This document shows positions 17,587 to 26,712 of a DNA stretch of 64,000 nucleotides, piece after piece (positions within the stretch are counted from its first letter, which is position 1; each line of letters begins with the position of its first letter). A program made the position numbers and the translations under genes. The notes below the pieces were generated by a model. It worked only from the letters and a program-made list of their open reading frames with translations, searched no databases and was not told the DNA's origin. This DNA is from Marinomonas sp. KMM3893 (GTDB lineage Bacteria > Pseudomonadota > Gammaproteobacteria > Pseudomonadales > Marinomonadaceae), in NCBI RefSeq assembly GCF_004352855.1, contig NZ_SJSC01000008.1:62001-126000 (forward strand), written 5' to 3'.

Positions 17587-18252
17587 ATGAATCTATATAA
17601 GTTTCAAACGATCAATAACCTTTCGTTAGAAGGGTTAATCAAACATAGCCTATATTTTGCCAGAACTGATCAGTTAAATGACCCAACAGAAGGCATGTTT
17701 GCTTTAGAGGGGCACAGTAAAGATTTAAAAAAATTTGGCATTCTTAGTATGACGAAAGGGGAGCCTTCTCAAATAGAAAACTCCCCTTTTATGTGGGCGC
17801 ATTACGGCAATGAATTAAAAGGTTTCTGTTTGGTGTTTGGCTTCGACAGCTTTGTTTCAAGCATAGAGAGTGCCGTTTTATTCAATGGAGATGTGCATTA
17901 TCAATCGGGTAGAACCTTGTTAGATCCCTTGTCTAGCGACCAAGGGCCAGAGCCGCTATCCGGTGTTGATCATGAGGTTTTGCGCGACAAAAACATGTAT
18001 CGAAACCTCTTTTTCCAAAAGCCGAAAGAATTTGAGAATGAAAGGGAATATCGTTTTATAACGGAAAAATCCGACTCTCTGCAATATGATAAGAAGTCCT
18101 TGTCTAAAATCATCATCGGCGAGCGGATGGAGAGCTGCGATGAAACCGTCTTACTGAGCGTGCTAGGAAACTTAGGGCTGTTAAACAAAGTAGAATACGC
18201 GTTCGTACAAAAAGACAGTTTTAAGATCCAGATCGGAAAATTCTTCCTCTAA
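17587..18252 (+). CDS. DUF2971 family protein
   Basis: About 221 residues with the DUF2971 features LYKFQTINNLSLEGLIKHSLYFA, DQLNDPTEG and MWAHYGNELKGFCLVF. The family is scattered among bacteria, often in defence or mobile neighbourhoods, and has no assigned reaction. The start at 17587 is chosen because GGAG lies 6 bases upstream; an ATG at 17575 is also in frame. AT content is higher than in flanking core genes, and it lies between a dead antitoxin and a live toxin-antitoxin pair, consistent with acquired DNA. Confidence 0.82.
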   Translation: MNLYKFQTINNLSLEGLIKHSLYFARTDQLNDPTEGMFALEGHSKDLKKFGILSMTKGEPSQIENSPFMWAHYGNELKGFCLVFGFDSFVSSIESAVLFNGDVHYQSGRTLLDPLSSDQGPEPLSGVDHEVLRDKNMYRNLFFQKPKEFENEREYRFITEKSDSLQYDKKSLSKIIIGERMESCDETVLLSVLGNLGLLNKVEYAFVQKDSFKIQIGKFFL

Positions 18253-18291
18253 CCCCCTCAAAAATCGATAAAACCACCCTCTTTATGTCTT

Positions 18292-18331
18292 AAAAAGCCG
18301 CTCCCATTTCTGAAGGCGGCTTCTCATTTCT
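18292..18331 (-). terminator. terminator-like hairpin, copy 1 of a repeated element
   Basis: AAGCCGC and GCGGCTT pair around a 14-base loop; on the minus strand the hairpin is followed by a T run. About 36 of 40 bases match the element at 19249-19290, which is the likely terminator of ettA. It has no ettA-like minus-strand gene directly upstream here, so it looks like a duplicated or displaced copy. Confidence 0.6.
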
Positions 18332-18489
18332 AACCCTACACGATCGCACTGCGTTGCAAACGCATAACTTGAGCCATAGCGATCGGCTTTTAAGGTGCTT
18401 AGTTGAAGTGTCTAAAAGAGTGCTACAGTGAAATAGATGGCAAGATAAAACAAACACAGGATGTGTAGAGTATTGTTGAAATACTACCC

Positions 18490-18497
18490 AAGGAGGG
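18490..18497 (+). promoter_or_regulatory. strong ribosome binding site that decides an unusual toxin start
   Basis: AAGGAGGG is a near-perfect Shine-Dalgarno sequence. The next in-frame codon able to initiate the toxin frame at a normal distance is ATT at 18507; there is no ATG, GTG or TTG in that frame between the upstream TGA and the ATG at 18552. Confidence 0.65.
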
Positions 18498-18506
18498 TAT
18501 ACTTTT

Positions 18507-18893
18507 ATTTATAAGACAAGAGCGTTTTGTTCTTTAACTAAGAAAGAAGGCATGTCTGATGCAGATTTGATTCAGGCATGTGACGAAATAAAGCGAGGTT
18601 TGATCGATGCGGACTTGGGCGGATCGCTTTATAAAAAGAGAGTTGCGTCAGGAAATAAAGGTAAGAGTGGAGGCTTTCGTACTCTGATTGGTGCGGTTAT
18701 TGGTGAGAAGTACTTCTTCTTATATGCATTTGCCAAGAATCAACGAGCAAATATTTCTCATCAAGAAAAACTCGCACTTAGAGAGTTGGCTCAAACTTTT
18801 ATTTCTTTCGATTCGGAAGAGATAGATCGCCTGATCTTGTCTGGTGAATTAACGACAGTCGGTGCTAGTGGGAAAGGAGAGGATCATGAGTGA
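18507..18893 (+). CDS. HigB/RelE-like toxin, probably started at ATT
   Basis: RelE-type mRNA interferase family toxin. The conserved blocks are GLIDADLGGSLYKKRV, GKSGGFRTLIGA, YFFLYAFAKNQRANIS and LALRELAQ. The first ATG is at 18552, but the codons before it read YKTRAFCSLTKKEG, which matches the normal N-terminus of this family (usually YKT..F..W.KKEG), and an AAGGAGGG stands ahead of them. The only usable codon is ATT at 18507, giving 128 residues. The family Trp is replaced by Leu. Either a rare AUU start limits toxin synthesis or the start has been lost and the toxin is weakened. It overlaps the antitoxin by 8 bases. Confidence 0.75.
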   Translation: MYKTRAFCSLTKKEGMSDADLIQACDEIKRGLIDADLGGSLYKKRVASGNKGKSGGFRTLIGAVIGEKYFFLYAFAKNQRANISHQEKLALRELAQTFISFDSEEIDRLILSGELTTVGASGKGEDHE

Positions 18894-19188
18894 TATTTTA
18901 ACATCTGTACATAAAACGGCCAAAGGGCTAAGCAAAGCTGGTGTGATAGACAAAACGACTATGCGTAAGTTTGATGCATTGTGCCTCACGTCTATCCATG
19001 AATTTACGCCTGAGAAAGTTCGTCAACTGCGACTGGCTAACAACCTCTCCCAACCTGTTTTTGCTCAATACTTAAACGTCAGCGATAAACTTGTCAAAAA
19101 ATGGGAACAAGGCGAAAGCAAGCCTAGAGGTGCTGCGCTGAAAATGCTGTCGCTGGCTGAGAAAAATGGAATCGAAGCGATCGCTTAA
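18886..19188 (+). CDS. HigA-like antitoxin (helix-turn-helix)
   Basis: About 100 residues; the C-terminal half is a Cro/C1-type helix-turn-helix (VRQLRLANNLSQPVFAQYLN, then VSDKLVKKWEQGESKPRGAA), typical of antitoxins encoded downstream of their toxin in HigBA-type pairs. The start at 18886 is preceded by AAGGAGAGG; a GTG at 18862 is in frame but less likely. It should bind and neutralise the toxin and repress the operon. Confidence 0.87.
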   Translation: MSDILTSVHKTAKGLSKAGVIDKTTMRKFDALCLTSIHEFTPEKVRQLRLANNLSQPVFAQYLNVSDKLVKKWEQGESKPRGAALKMLSLAEKNGIEAIA

Positions 19189-19248
19189 ATTTTATACACC
19201 GAACCAGAACCTTCCCCTTTTGTCTTCCAAGTGTTCATGAAGGCCAAT

Positions 19249-19290
19249 AAAAAAGCCGCTTCCATTTCTGAAAGCGGCTTCTCATTTCTG
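19249..19290 (-). terminator. rho-independent terminator of ettA, copy 2 of a repeated element
   Basis: AAGCCGCTT and AAGCGGCTT form a perfect 9-bp stem; on the minus strand the stem is followed by TTTTTT. It lies 30 bases beyond the ettA stop codon. The nearly identical copy at 18292-18331 brackets the toxin-antitoxin pair together with this one. Confidence 0.8.
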
Positions 19291-19319
19291 TACCAAGCAA
19301 TCCTATTAAATAGAATTAA

Positions 19320-20981
19320 TTACGCATCAATACGTTTGTATTTGATACGAGTTGGTGTCGCGTCGTTACCGGTACGTTGTTTGTAGTCGGCTTCGTATTC
19401 TGCGTAGTTCCCTTCGAAGAAGACGGCTTTAGAGTCGCCTTCGTACGCTAGGATGTGTGTGGCGATACGGTCAAGGAACCAACGGTCGTGGGAAATAACA
19501 ATCGCGGCGCCTGGGAAGGCCAATAGCGCGTCTTCCAGTGCACGTAAGGTTTCTACGTCAAGGTCGTTGGTCGGCTCATCCAGTAGCAATACGTTGCCGC
19601 CTTCTTTAAGTAATTTCGCAAGGTGCAAACGGTTACGCTCACCACCAGACAGATGCTTAACCAATTTTTGTTGATCAGACCCTTTGAAGTTAAAGCGACC
19701 AATGTAAGCACGAGACGGCACCTTGTAGTTGTGAACCGTGATCATGTCTTGGCCGTCAGCGATTTCTTCAAAGACGGTTTTGTCACCGTCCAATTCACGC
19801 ATTTGGTCTACGTAAGCAAGCTGTACGGTTTCGCCTATGGTGACTGTGCCTGTGTCGGGTTGTTCGATGCCTGCGATCATTTTGAACAGCGTCGATTTAC
19901 CCGCACCGTTACCACCAACAACACCAACGATCGCGCCTTGCGGTACCACCATGTTGAAGTCTTCTAGTAGCATCTTGTGTTCGAAGCTTTTGCTAACGCC
20001 TTCGATTTCGATGACTTTAGAGCCAAGACGTGGTCCTGGTGGAATGTACAATTCGTTGGTTTCGTTACGATCTTGGAACTCTTGAGAGTTCATTTCTTCG
20101 AAGCGAGCCAAACGTGCTTTGGATTTAGACTGACGACCTTTGGCGTTCTGGCGAACCCACTCAAGTTCCGATTTAATGGCTTTTTGGTGAGAAGCTTGTT
20201 GCTTCGCTTCGCTGGCCAATCGAGCGTCTTTTTGCTCCAACCAAGACGAGTAGTTGCCTTCGTATGGAATACCGTGACCACGGTCAAGTTCCAGAATCCA
20301 GCCCGCTGCGTTGTCTAGGAAGTAACGGTCATGGGTAATGGCGACCACTGTGCCTGGGTAGTCTTTCAAGAAACGCTCTAGCCAAGCCACGGATTCTGCA
20401 TCCAAATGGTTGGTAGGCTCGTCGAGAAGTATCATGTCAGGCTTGTTTAGCAATAGACGACAAAGGGCAACACGGCGACGTTCACCACCAGAAAGGTGCT
20501 CTACTTTCGCGTCCCAGTGCGGCAAGCGAAGGGCGTCGGCGGCAACTTCAAGCGCGCGCTCTAGGTTGTGGCCTTCTTTCGCTTCGATCAAGGCTTCAAG
20601 TTGGCCTTGCTCTTTTGCTAGCGCATCGAAGTCAGCATCTGGCTCTGCGTATTCCGCGTAAACGGCATCCAAGCGGGCCATCGCTTCAATAACGTCAGTA
20701 AAGGCTTCTTCAACAATGCCACGGACGTTCTTTTCTGGATCAAGATGAGGTTCTTGCTCCAAGTAGCCGATTTTGATGCCCGGCATTGGGCGAGCTTCAC
20801 CGTTATGTTCAGTGTCTACGCCTGCCATGATGCGAAGCAGTGTGGATTTACCAGAACCGTTAAGACCCAATACACCAATCTTGGCGCCAGGGAAGAAAGA
20901 AAGAGAGATGTCTTTAAGAATCTCGCGTTTAGGAGGTACGACTTTCCCTACGCGGTTCATGCTGTAAACAAACTGAGCCAT
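19320..20981 (-). CDS. ettA: energy-dependent translational throttle protein EttA (ABC-F)
   Basis: A 553-residue ABC-F protein with no membrane domain. Two ATPase cassettes: Walker A GLNGSGKST near residue 40 and GGNGAGKST near residue 350, signatures LSGGERRRVAL and LSGGERNRLHL, and the arm/linker region between them. EttA binds the ribosomal E site and gates the first elongation steps according to the ADP/ATP ratio. The start MAQFVYSMNRVGK at 20981 matches the family; an upstream in-frame ATG at 21026 is rejected. Confidence 0.95.
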   Translation of the reverse strand: MAQFVYSMNRVGKVVPPKREILKDISLSFFPGAKIGVLGLNGSGKSTLLRIMAGVDTEHNGEARPMPGIKIGYLEQEPHLDPEKNVRGIVEEAFTDVIEAMARLDAVYAEYAEPDADFDALAKEQGQLEALIEAKEGHNLERALEVAADALRLPHWDAKVEHLSGGERRRVALCRLLLNKPDMILLDEPTNHLDAESVAWLERFLKDYPGTVVAITHDRYFLDNAAGWILELDRGHGIPYEGNYSSWLEQKDARLASEAKQQASHQKAIKSELEWVRQNAKGRQSKSKARLARFEEMNSQEFQDRNETNELYIPPGPRLGSKVIEIEGVSKSFEHKMLLEDFNMVVPQGAIVGVVGGNGAGKSTLFKMIAGIEQPDTGTVTIGETVQLAYVDQMRELDGDKTVFEEIADGQDMITVHNYKVPSRAYIGRFNFKGSDQQKLVKHLSGGERNRLHLAKLLKEGGNVLLLDEPTNDLDVETLRALEDALLAFPGAAIVISHDRWFLDRIATHILAYEGDSKAVFFEGNYAEYEADYKQRTGNDATPTRIKYKRIDA

Positions 20982-21110
20982 AAGCGAGTAATAATCCTGA
21001 AATAGATGAATGAATAGACGAAACACGCCTCGTTTTTACGGCGATTTTTTAACCGTTAAAAACCAGGGGTGCTGATAAAACAAAGTGCGCTAAGGATAGC
21101 ACAGCTGACC

Positions 21111-22016
21111 CTAATGCAGAATAATCAGAGAGGCTCCTATAACAACTAAAATTGCCCCTAACCAAGCACCAAAAGAAGGTATTTGTCGGGTCGTTATCCA
21201 AAGCCCCGGCAAGATCAGCACGGGCACTGTGGCAGATAACGTGGTCACGAGCCCCACGTCAGCATGGCCGATCCCCCAAACCAAAACACTCATGCCGATG
21301 ACCATGCCAACAATCGCGATCGTCATTAAGCCCAGCGCATCTTTGTACGTCAGTTGTTGAAAAGAAAGCGCCGTCGCCGGTAAGCGATGACGGTAGTAAA
21401 GGCCGTAAGCAAGCGCCAGAGCAATGGCGCCAGTGGAAACGCGAAGTGCTGAGACGGCAATCGGGTCTGCGCCATCCAACAGTGCGGGTTTGCTGAGCAA
21501 GGCGCCACTGGCTTGGCCTAAGGCGCCACCTAATGCCATCAAGATGCCCACACTCAAACGACCTTTGGTCTGTTCCCAGTCATGGCTTTGAGTACGTCTG
21601 CCGAACAGGATAGCAATGACGACACCGGTGAGTACTAAACCACAAGCGAAGAGTTGCCATAGGGTCAGTGTTTCATTTAAAAACAACCAGCTTAGTAAAA
21701 TCGAGATAGGAGCGTTGGTCGCAAACAAGATGCCCGCGCGTCTAGGGCCAAGCCGGTGAACCGCGCTGAATAAGCAGGTGTCACCCAAGAAAATGCCTAA
21801 TATGCCCGACAACATAACGCTGTTTTTATGTTCCCACAAAGAAGGGTCAAAGCGCTGGGTGAGGAGGCTAATACAGAGCAAAATAGTACTGGCGGTAAGG
21901 ATTCGAAAGGTGTTGAATCGCATGGTGCCAAAGCGGCCAATCAATCTAGGGGCCATTAAACTAGAGATGGTCCAGCACAGTGCTGCGACGAGCCCAGATA
22001 ATTCCGCGAAAGGCAT
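21111..22016 (-). CDS. DMT superfamily transporter (EamA)
   Basis: 301 residues, about ten membrane helices in two EamA repeats (LSGLVAALCWTISSLMAPRL and VGILMALGGALGQASGALLSK). It resembles YdcZ/RhaT-like permeases of unknown substrate. It is transcribed away from nrdR, with a shared 284-base spacer. Third EamA protein of the window. Confidence 0.85.
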   Translation of the reverse strand: MPFAELSGLVAALCWTISSLMAPRLIGRFGTMRFNTFRILTASTILLCISLLTQRFDPSLWEHKNSVMLSGILGIFLGDTCLFSAVHRLGPRRAGILFATNAPISILLSWLFLNETLTLWQLFACGLVLTGVVIAILFGRRTQSHDWEQTKGRLSVGILMALGGALGQASGALLSKPALLDGADPIAVSALRVSTGAIALALAYGLYYRHRLPATALSFQQLTYKDALGLMTIAIVGMVIGMSVLVWGIGHADVGLVTTLSATVPVLILPGLWITTRQIPSFGAWLGAILVVIGASLIILH

Positions 22017-22249
22017 GTCATGTCCTTATTAAAATGCTTATGAGAGGCTTTGTTAAGCGCCTTTATTGTATTTATCGCATTGTACAAAGGTCTCAGTTTA
22101 TAAATCCAATGCTTCTTAATTAAAGTACTCATTGGAGGCTAAGCCAGCATTGCGAGAGCCATGACCCAAATCACTGTATGGGGGAATGCTTGTGTGTCGT
22201 TTGGTAGCTATATTAAAGTGAGGTTGGTATTATTCTGGTTAGAAAATAG

Positions 22250-22281
22250 AGCCGTTCAGGCGGCTTTTTCATCCTTTTTTA
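22250..22281 (+). terminator. terminator-like hairpin upstream of nrdR
   Basis: AGCCG-ttcagg-CGGCT is followed by TTTTTC and, after a short gap, TTTTTT. It lies 20 bases before the nrdR start, so it would either end a short leader transcript or act as an attenuator for the nrdR-ribD operon. Confidence 0.5.
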
Positions 22282-22300
22282 CAGTCATTCTGGAAACGCC

Positions 22301-22801
22301 ATGCGATGTCCATTTTGCGGAACGCAAGATACCAAAGTTGTAGATTCCCGCCTAGTCTCAGAAGGTTCTCAAGTGCGCCGTCGACGTGCTTGTAGCCATT
22401 GTCAGGAGCGCTTTACTACGTTTGAAGTGGCCGAGTTACAGATGCCCAAGTTAATCAAAAGCGATGGTAGCCGAGAGCTTTTTGACGAAGAAAAATTACG
22501 CAGTGGTATTTTAAAAGCCATTGAAAAGCGTCCAGTGAGTATTGAAGCAGTAGAAACCGCCATTACTCGGATCATGGAAAAAATGCAGGCGACAGGGGAG
22601 CGCGAGTTACCATCGCGTTGGACCGGTGAGGCGGTGATGGACGAATTACAGCGTCTTGATCAAGTGGCCTACGTTCGTTTTGCTTCCGTGTACCGAAGCT
22701 TTAAAGACATTAGTGAATTCCGCGATGCTATTGATCATCTAGAAAGCAACAACGACGACGATCAACCATCCCCTGTATTGAAAGAAGAGAAGAAATCATG
22801 A
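22301..22801 (+). CDS. nrdR: transcriptional repressor NrdR
   Basis: NrdR represses ribonucleotide reductase genes in response to ATP/dATP. 166 residues: an N-terminal zinc ribbon (MRCPFCG and CSHCQERF supply four cysteines) and an ATP-cone domain from about residue 50 ([21 protein letters not shown]). The stop overlaps the ribD start by 4 bases. The nrdR-rib cluster is conserved in gammaproteobacteria. Confidence 0.95.
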   Translation: MRCPFCGTQDTKVVDSRLVSEGSQVRRRRACSHCQERFTTFEVAELQMPKLIKSDGSRELFDEEKLRSGILKAIEKRPVSIEAVETAITRIMEKMQATGERELPSRWTGEAVMDELQRLDQVAYVRFASVYRSFKDISEFRDAIDHLESNNDDDQPSPVLKEEKKS

Positions 22802-23964
22802 CCTATAACCACGAATATTGGATGGCGAAAGCGCTGCAACTGGCCCGTAAAGGTCTGTACTCCACGCACCCAAACCCAAGGGTGGGTTGTGTTCTGGTGA
22901 AAGATGATGAGTTGATTGGCGAGGGCTACCATATTCGCTCTGGTGAAGGTCATGCCGAAGTGAATGCGATTGCGAATGCCACACAAGACGTGGCCGGTGC
23001 GACGGCGTATGTGACGCTAGAGCCATGTAGTCATCAAGGCAAAACGCCACCCTGTGCCGACGCCTTGGTGAAAGCCGGTGTGGCACGCGTGGTTTTCGGC
23101 ATGCAAGACCCTAACCCTGCGGTGTCAGGAAAAGGGCTGACTAAACTAAACAAAGCAGGCATTGACGTCATAGGACCCGTGTTAGAAGCACAATGTGAAG
23201 CATTGAATCCAGGCTTTGTTAAACGTATGCGTGAAGGCTTGCCTTTTATTCGAGTGAAATTGGCCATGAGCGTCGATGGTCGCACCGCGATGGAATCCGG
23301 TGAAAGCCAATGGATTACCGGCGCGGAGGCTCGTCAAGATGTGCAGCGCTTACGAGCGCAAAGCGATGCGGTTATTACCGGTATAGGCACTGTCTTGGCT
23401 GATAACCCAAGCATGACGGTACGTATTAATGAGGCTGATCAGGCGATTGAAGCAAAACGGGTTCGCCAGCCGCTACGTGTTGTGATGGACACGGCCTTGT
23501 CGATTCTTCCAGAAGCCAAAATTCTCTACCCAACGAAGCAAGCCTGTGTGTTTGTGTTGGAAGATGAAGTGGAATCTGAGCACTTGGATGTCTTACAAGA
23601 GAAAGGCGTGAATGTGCGTTTTGCGCCCCGTGGTGATGACGGTCGTTTGGATCTGCTAGATGCCATGGAACAATTGGCCGACGCGGGCATTAATGAAGTG
23701 CTGGTGGAAACCGGTGCTGAGCTTGCTGGTGGCTTTTTACAAGCCGGTTTGGTCGATGAAATAGTGGTTTACATGGCGCCTAAATTGCTGGGGTCAACCG
23801 CTCGACCTATGTTTCAACTACCATTAGATAAGATGGATGAAGCGCTGAATTTAGAATTAACCTCAGTGCGTCAAGTAGGTCAAGATTTGCGTTTGGTCTA
23901 TGTGCCTCAATATTTAGAATTTGAAGAAGATGACAGCGACTTAGACGAAGCACCTCAAGAGTAA
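22798..23964 (+). CDS. ribD: bifunctional diaminohydroxyphosphoribosylaminopyrimidine deaminase / 5-amino-6-(5-phosphoribosylamino)uracil reductase
   Basis: Second and third steps of riboflavin synthesis. 388 residues: an N-terminal zinc deaminase (HAEVNA and [11 protein letters not shown], near residues 50-85) and a C-terminal reductase from about residue 150 ([42 protein letters not shown]). Coupled to nrdR through an ATGA overlap. Confidence 0.95.
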   Translation: MTYNHEYWMAKALQLARKGLYSTHPNPRVGCVLVKDDELIGEGYHIRSGEGHAEVNAIANATQDVAGATAYVTLEPCSHQGKTPPCADALVKAGVARVVFGMQDPNPAVSGKGLTKLNKAGIDVIGPVLEAQCEALNPGFVKRMREGLPFIRVKLAMSVDGRTAMESGESQWITGAEARQDVQRLRAQSDAVITGIGTVLADNPSMTVRINEADQAIEAKRVRQPLRVVMDTALSILPEAKILYPTKQACVFVLEDEVESEHLDVLQEKGVNVRFAPRGDDGRLDLLDAMEQLADAGINEVLVETGAELAGGFLQAGLVDEIVVYMAPKLLGSTARPMFQLPLDKMDEALNLELTSVRQVGQDLRLVYVPQYLEFEEDDSDLDEAPQE

Positions 23965-24130
23965 GCTGGCCAGTTTTCGACGATAAGCACGATGAAGCAA
24001 AGAAAAGACTCGCTGAATCCGTGGGGCTTTTTTATCAGAACAAGGGTTTATTGGGCGTCTCCATTAGGTCACGCCTTGGCGTATTTTAAAATACATACAA
24101 CGACAACCATGAATAAGAAGTGAGAAAAAC

Positions 24131-25273
24131 ATGGCGTTAAATAGTGTAGATGAAATTTTAGCCGATTTCCGTCAGGGTAAAATGGTTATTTTGATGGACG
24201 ATGAAGACCGCGAAAATGAAGGCGATTTGATCGTTGCAGCAGAATGCATTACTCCAGAAATCATTAACTTTATGGCGGTTCATGCCCGTGGCCTGATCTG
24301 CTTAACGCTGACTCCGCAGCGTTGCCAACAGCTGAATTTACCCTTGATGGTGAATGACAACGGCACGGTTTATGCGACCAACTTTACCCTCTCGATAGAA
24401 GCGGCAGAAGGCGTCACGACAGGGATTTCTGCGGCAGACCGAGCCTTGACGGTTAAGCGTGCCGTGATGGCGAACGCGAAACCCTCTGATATTGTTCAGC
24501 CGGGTCATGTGTTCCCATTAATGGCACGTGCTGGTGGTGTATTAAGCCGTGCAGGACACACCGAAGCAGGCTGTGATTTGGCTCGTATGGCAGGCTATGA
24601 AGGGGCTTCTGTGATCGTTGAAATAATCAATGATGATGGAACTATGGCGCGTCGACCAGATTTAGAGAAGTTTGCCGAGAAACACGGCATAAAAATTGGT
24701 ACAATTGCCGACCTGATACATTATCGTACGCTGAATGAGACCACAGTGGTTCGTGAAAACGAGCGTACCGTGCAAACTGAAGCGGGCGAATTCAACCTAA
24801 TTACCTATCGTGATACCGTTCAAGGCTTATCGCATCTTGCTTTTGTGAAAGGTGAGATTAAAGATGATGAGCCGAGTTTAGTGCGTGTTCATGTGGCCGA
24901 TCCTGCGCGTGATTTCGCAGGCATTATTTGTGAATCAGACGAACCACGTTGGTCGATGAGCAAATCACTTGAATACATAGGTAACGCTGGGCAAGGTGTG
25001 GTTGTGTTGATCGACAGCCCAGAGAAAACGAATGATTTAGCGAGCAGCTTCGAAGCGTCGTTATCTCCTCCAGCTGGAAAAGGACCAGATAAAAGTGGTT
25101 CTGGTACCTATTTGACAGTCGGCACAGGGTCACAAATTTTGCGAGACCTTGGTATTCGTAAAATGCGTTTATTAAGCTCACCGAAGAAATTTTCGGTGAC
25201 GGGCTTCGATTTAGAAGCGGTTGAATTTATTCCTTATCCGGGTGCAGACAATGCAGCCGTGAAACAAGATTAA
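24131..25273 (+). CDS. ribB: 3,4-dihydroxy-2-butanone 4-phosphate synthase with degenerate GTP cyclohydrolase II domain (RibBX type)
   Basis: 380 residues. The N-terminal DHBP synthase domain is complete: [19 protein letters not shown] and [16 protein letters not shown]. The C-terminal part aligns with GTP cyclohydrolase II (ending [19 protein letters not shown]), but the zinc-binding C-X10-C-X-C region reads [17 protein letters not shown], and the catalytic RQEGRGIGL loop reads DSPEKTNDL. So it should make DHBP from ribulose 5-phosphate but not perform the RibA reaction; a separate ribA is needed elsewhere. Such variants have been described in proteobacteria as RibBX. Confidence 0.92.
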   Translation: MALNSVDEILADFRQGKMVILMDDEDRENEGDLIVAAECITPEIINFMAVHARGLICLTLTPQRCQQLNLPLMVNDNGTVYATNFTLSIEAAEGVTTGISAADRALTVKRAVMANAKPSDIVQPGHVFPLMARAGGVLSRAGHTEAGCDLARMAGYEGASVIVEIINDDGTMARRPDLEKFAEKHGIKIGTIADLIHYRTLNETTVVRENERTVQTEAGEFNLITYRDTVQGLSHLAFVKGEIKDDEPSLVRVHVADPARDFAGIICESDEPRWSMSKSLEYIGNAGQGVVVLIDSPEKTNDLASSFEASLSPPAGKGPDKSGSGTYLTVGTGSQILRDLGIRKMRLLSSPKKFSVTGFDLEAVEFIPYPGADNAAVKQD

Positions 25274-25284
25274 GAGAGATGATA

Positions 25285-25761
25285 ATGAACGATATTACTA
25301 CTTACGAAGGTAACTTCTCAGCACCAGGAGCGAAATTTGCGCTTGTCGTTGGTCGCTTTAACAGCTACATCGTTGAAAGTTTATTAGAAGGTGCTGTGGA
25401 CACATTAGTGCGTCACGGTATTCGCAAAGAAGATTTAACCATTGTTCGTGCACCTGGTGCATTTGAAATTCCAGTGGTGGTAAAAAAAGTGGCTGACCAA
25501 GGAAAGCACGATGCCATTATCGCATTAGGTGCGGTCATTCGCGGTGGTACGCCACATTTTGAATATGTGGCTGGTGAGTGTGTGAAAGGCCTTGGCCAAT
25601 TAGCGCTACAATATGGTATTCCGGTATCTTTCGGCGTGTTGACCGTAGATACCATTGAGCAGGCGATTGAGCGTGCGGGCACAAAAGCGGGTAACAAAGG
25701 GTCAGAAGCAGCAATTTCTGCCCTAGAAACCGTGGCTGTCCTACGTAGTCTGGATAACTGA
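25285..25761 (+). CDS. ribH: 6,7-dimethyl-8-ribityllumazine synthase
   Basis: Condenses DHBP with the aminouracil to lumazine, the penultimate riboflavin step. About 158 residues with [33 protein letters not shown] and [16 protein letters not shown], where His of PHFEY is the catalytic base. The start at 25285 is chosen because AAGAGAG would be too close to the ATG at 25279. Confidence 0.95.
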   Translation: MNDITTYEGNFSAPGAKFALVVGRFNSYIVESLLEGAVDTLVRHGIRKEDLTIVRAPGAFEIPVVVKKVADQGKHDAIIALGAVIRGGTPHFEYVAGECVKGLGQLALQYGIPVSFGVLTVDTIEQAIERAGTKAGNKGSEAAISALETVAVLRSLDN

Positions 25762-25769
25762 GGCAGAAA

Positions 25770-26270
25770 ATGAGCGAAGTGGAAACAACAAACGACCAAA
25801 ACCCAGCACCGAAACGTAAGGCGAAAAAACCTTCACGTTCTCAAATGCGCAGTGCTTCTCGTCGTTTGGCATTACAGGCGATTTACCAATGGCAGATGAA
25901 TCATTCCGCTGTCAGTGAGATCGAAACACAGTTCACCCTAGACCAAGACATGAGCGATTGTGATAAGGCCTACTTCCGTGAATTGTTGCAAGGCGTGACT
26001 AGCCGTGCGAAAAAACTAGATGATTTGTTTGAAGAGCTGCTAGACCGTTCTTTGAGCGAACTAGACTCTATTGAGCTTGCCGTGATGCGCATCGGTGCGT
26101 TTGAGTTATCTGAGCGTTTGGATGTTCCATATCGTGTTGTTATCAACGAAGGCGTTGAGCTGGCGAAAGGATTTGGCGCGACAGAAAGCCACAAATACGT
26201 AAATGGTATTCTTGATAAGCTTGCCCAGCGTGTTCGTCGCGAAGAAATTGCCGCACGTCGTAATAGCTAA
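25770..26270 (+). CDS. nusB: transcription antitermination protein NusB
   Basis: Part of the antitermination complex on rRNA operons (binds boxA with S10). 166 residues with a basic N-terminal extension (first 25), then the all-helical NusB fold (RRLALQAIYQWQMN, RVVINEGVELAKGFGATESHKYVNGILDKLA). It lies 8 bases after ribH, in the conserved rib-nusB order. Confidence 0.94.
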   Translation: MSEVETTNDQNPAPKRKAKKPSRSQMRSASRRLALQAIYQWQMNHSAVSEIETQFTLDQDMSDCDKAYFRELLQGVTSRAKKLDDLFEELLDRSLSELDSIELAVMRIGAFELSERLDVPYRVVINEGVELAKGFGATESHKYVNGILDKLAQRVRREEIAARRNS

Positions 26271-26383
26271 AATATCGTCTTATGGTCATGGTGGGCGTGG
26301 GTAATAATACGATCGCCTTGCCCGTTTTGATGCTGTATGAGCGATGTGAGTCAATAAGATAACGCCATTATAAAATGGCAAAT

Positions 26384-26427
26384 AGCCCCCGCAGGATGAC
26401 TGAAAAGTGATCGTGCGGGGGCTTTTT
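26384..26427 (+). terminator. rho-independent terminator after nusB
   Basis: AGCCCCCGCA and TGCGGGGGCT form a perfect 10-bp stem with a 20-base loop, followed by a T run. It ends the nrdR-rib-nusB operon. Confidence 0.9.
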
Positions 26428-26712
26428 TATGGCCAACACTTGCCTTAGGGACAAGCGGTAAAATAAGGCGTCAATAACGGGCTCTCTTAACGTCTTGGAT
26501 GGCGTTAATAGATAAGATAATGGCGGTGTGAGTCGATGTGCTTTTAGATGTGGGTTATAGACTGAAAAATGCCACCTTCACTAGGATAAATGGTCTTTTG
26601 ACGTCCCCTTAGTGGTTGCATCGACGGTGATAGATTACGTTTTTAGCCTGTTCACCAGGTGCTAAAGACGAGCCATTGTTTATAAATCAAATGCGTGTTG
26701 ATAGGGATGTTT
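26428..26712. other. intergenic spacer before the MFS gene
   Basis: Together with 26271-26383 this makes a 440-base gap between nusB and the MFS gene. Apart from the terminator I see no gene, repeat or operator. The right part presumably carries the MFS promoter. Confidence 0.4.

Noticed and set aside
17273-19300. Possible integron cassette array, because of the toxin-antitoxin genes and repeated elements.
   Set aside because: The repeats are terminator hairpins; no attC-type core sites (GTTRRRY/RYYYAAC) were seen and no integrase is present.
22161-22343. A 60-codon frame upstream of nrdR.
   Set aside because: It crosses a terminator-like hairpin, overlaps nrdR in another frame and has no recognisable features.
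23965-24130. Possible FMN riboswitch or a short ribE between ribD and ribBA.
   Set aside because: The 166 bases carry neither the conserved FMN-aptamer blocks nor a riboflavin synthase frame.
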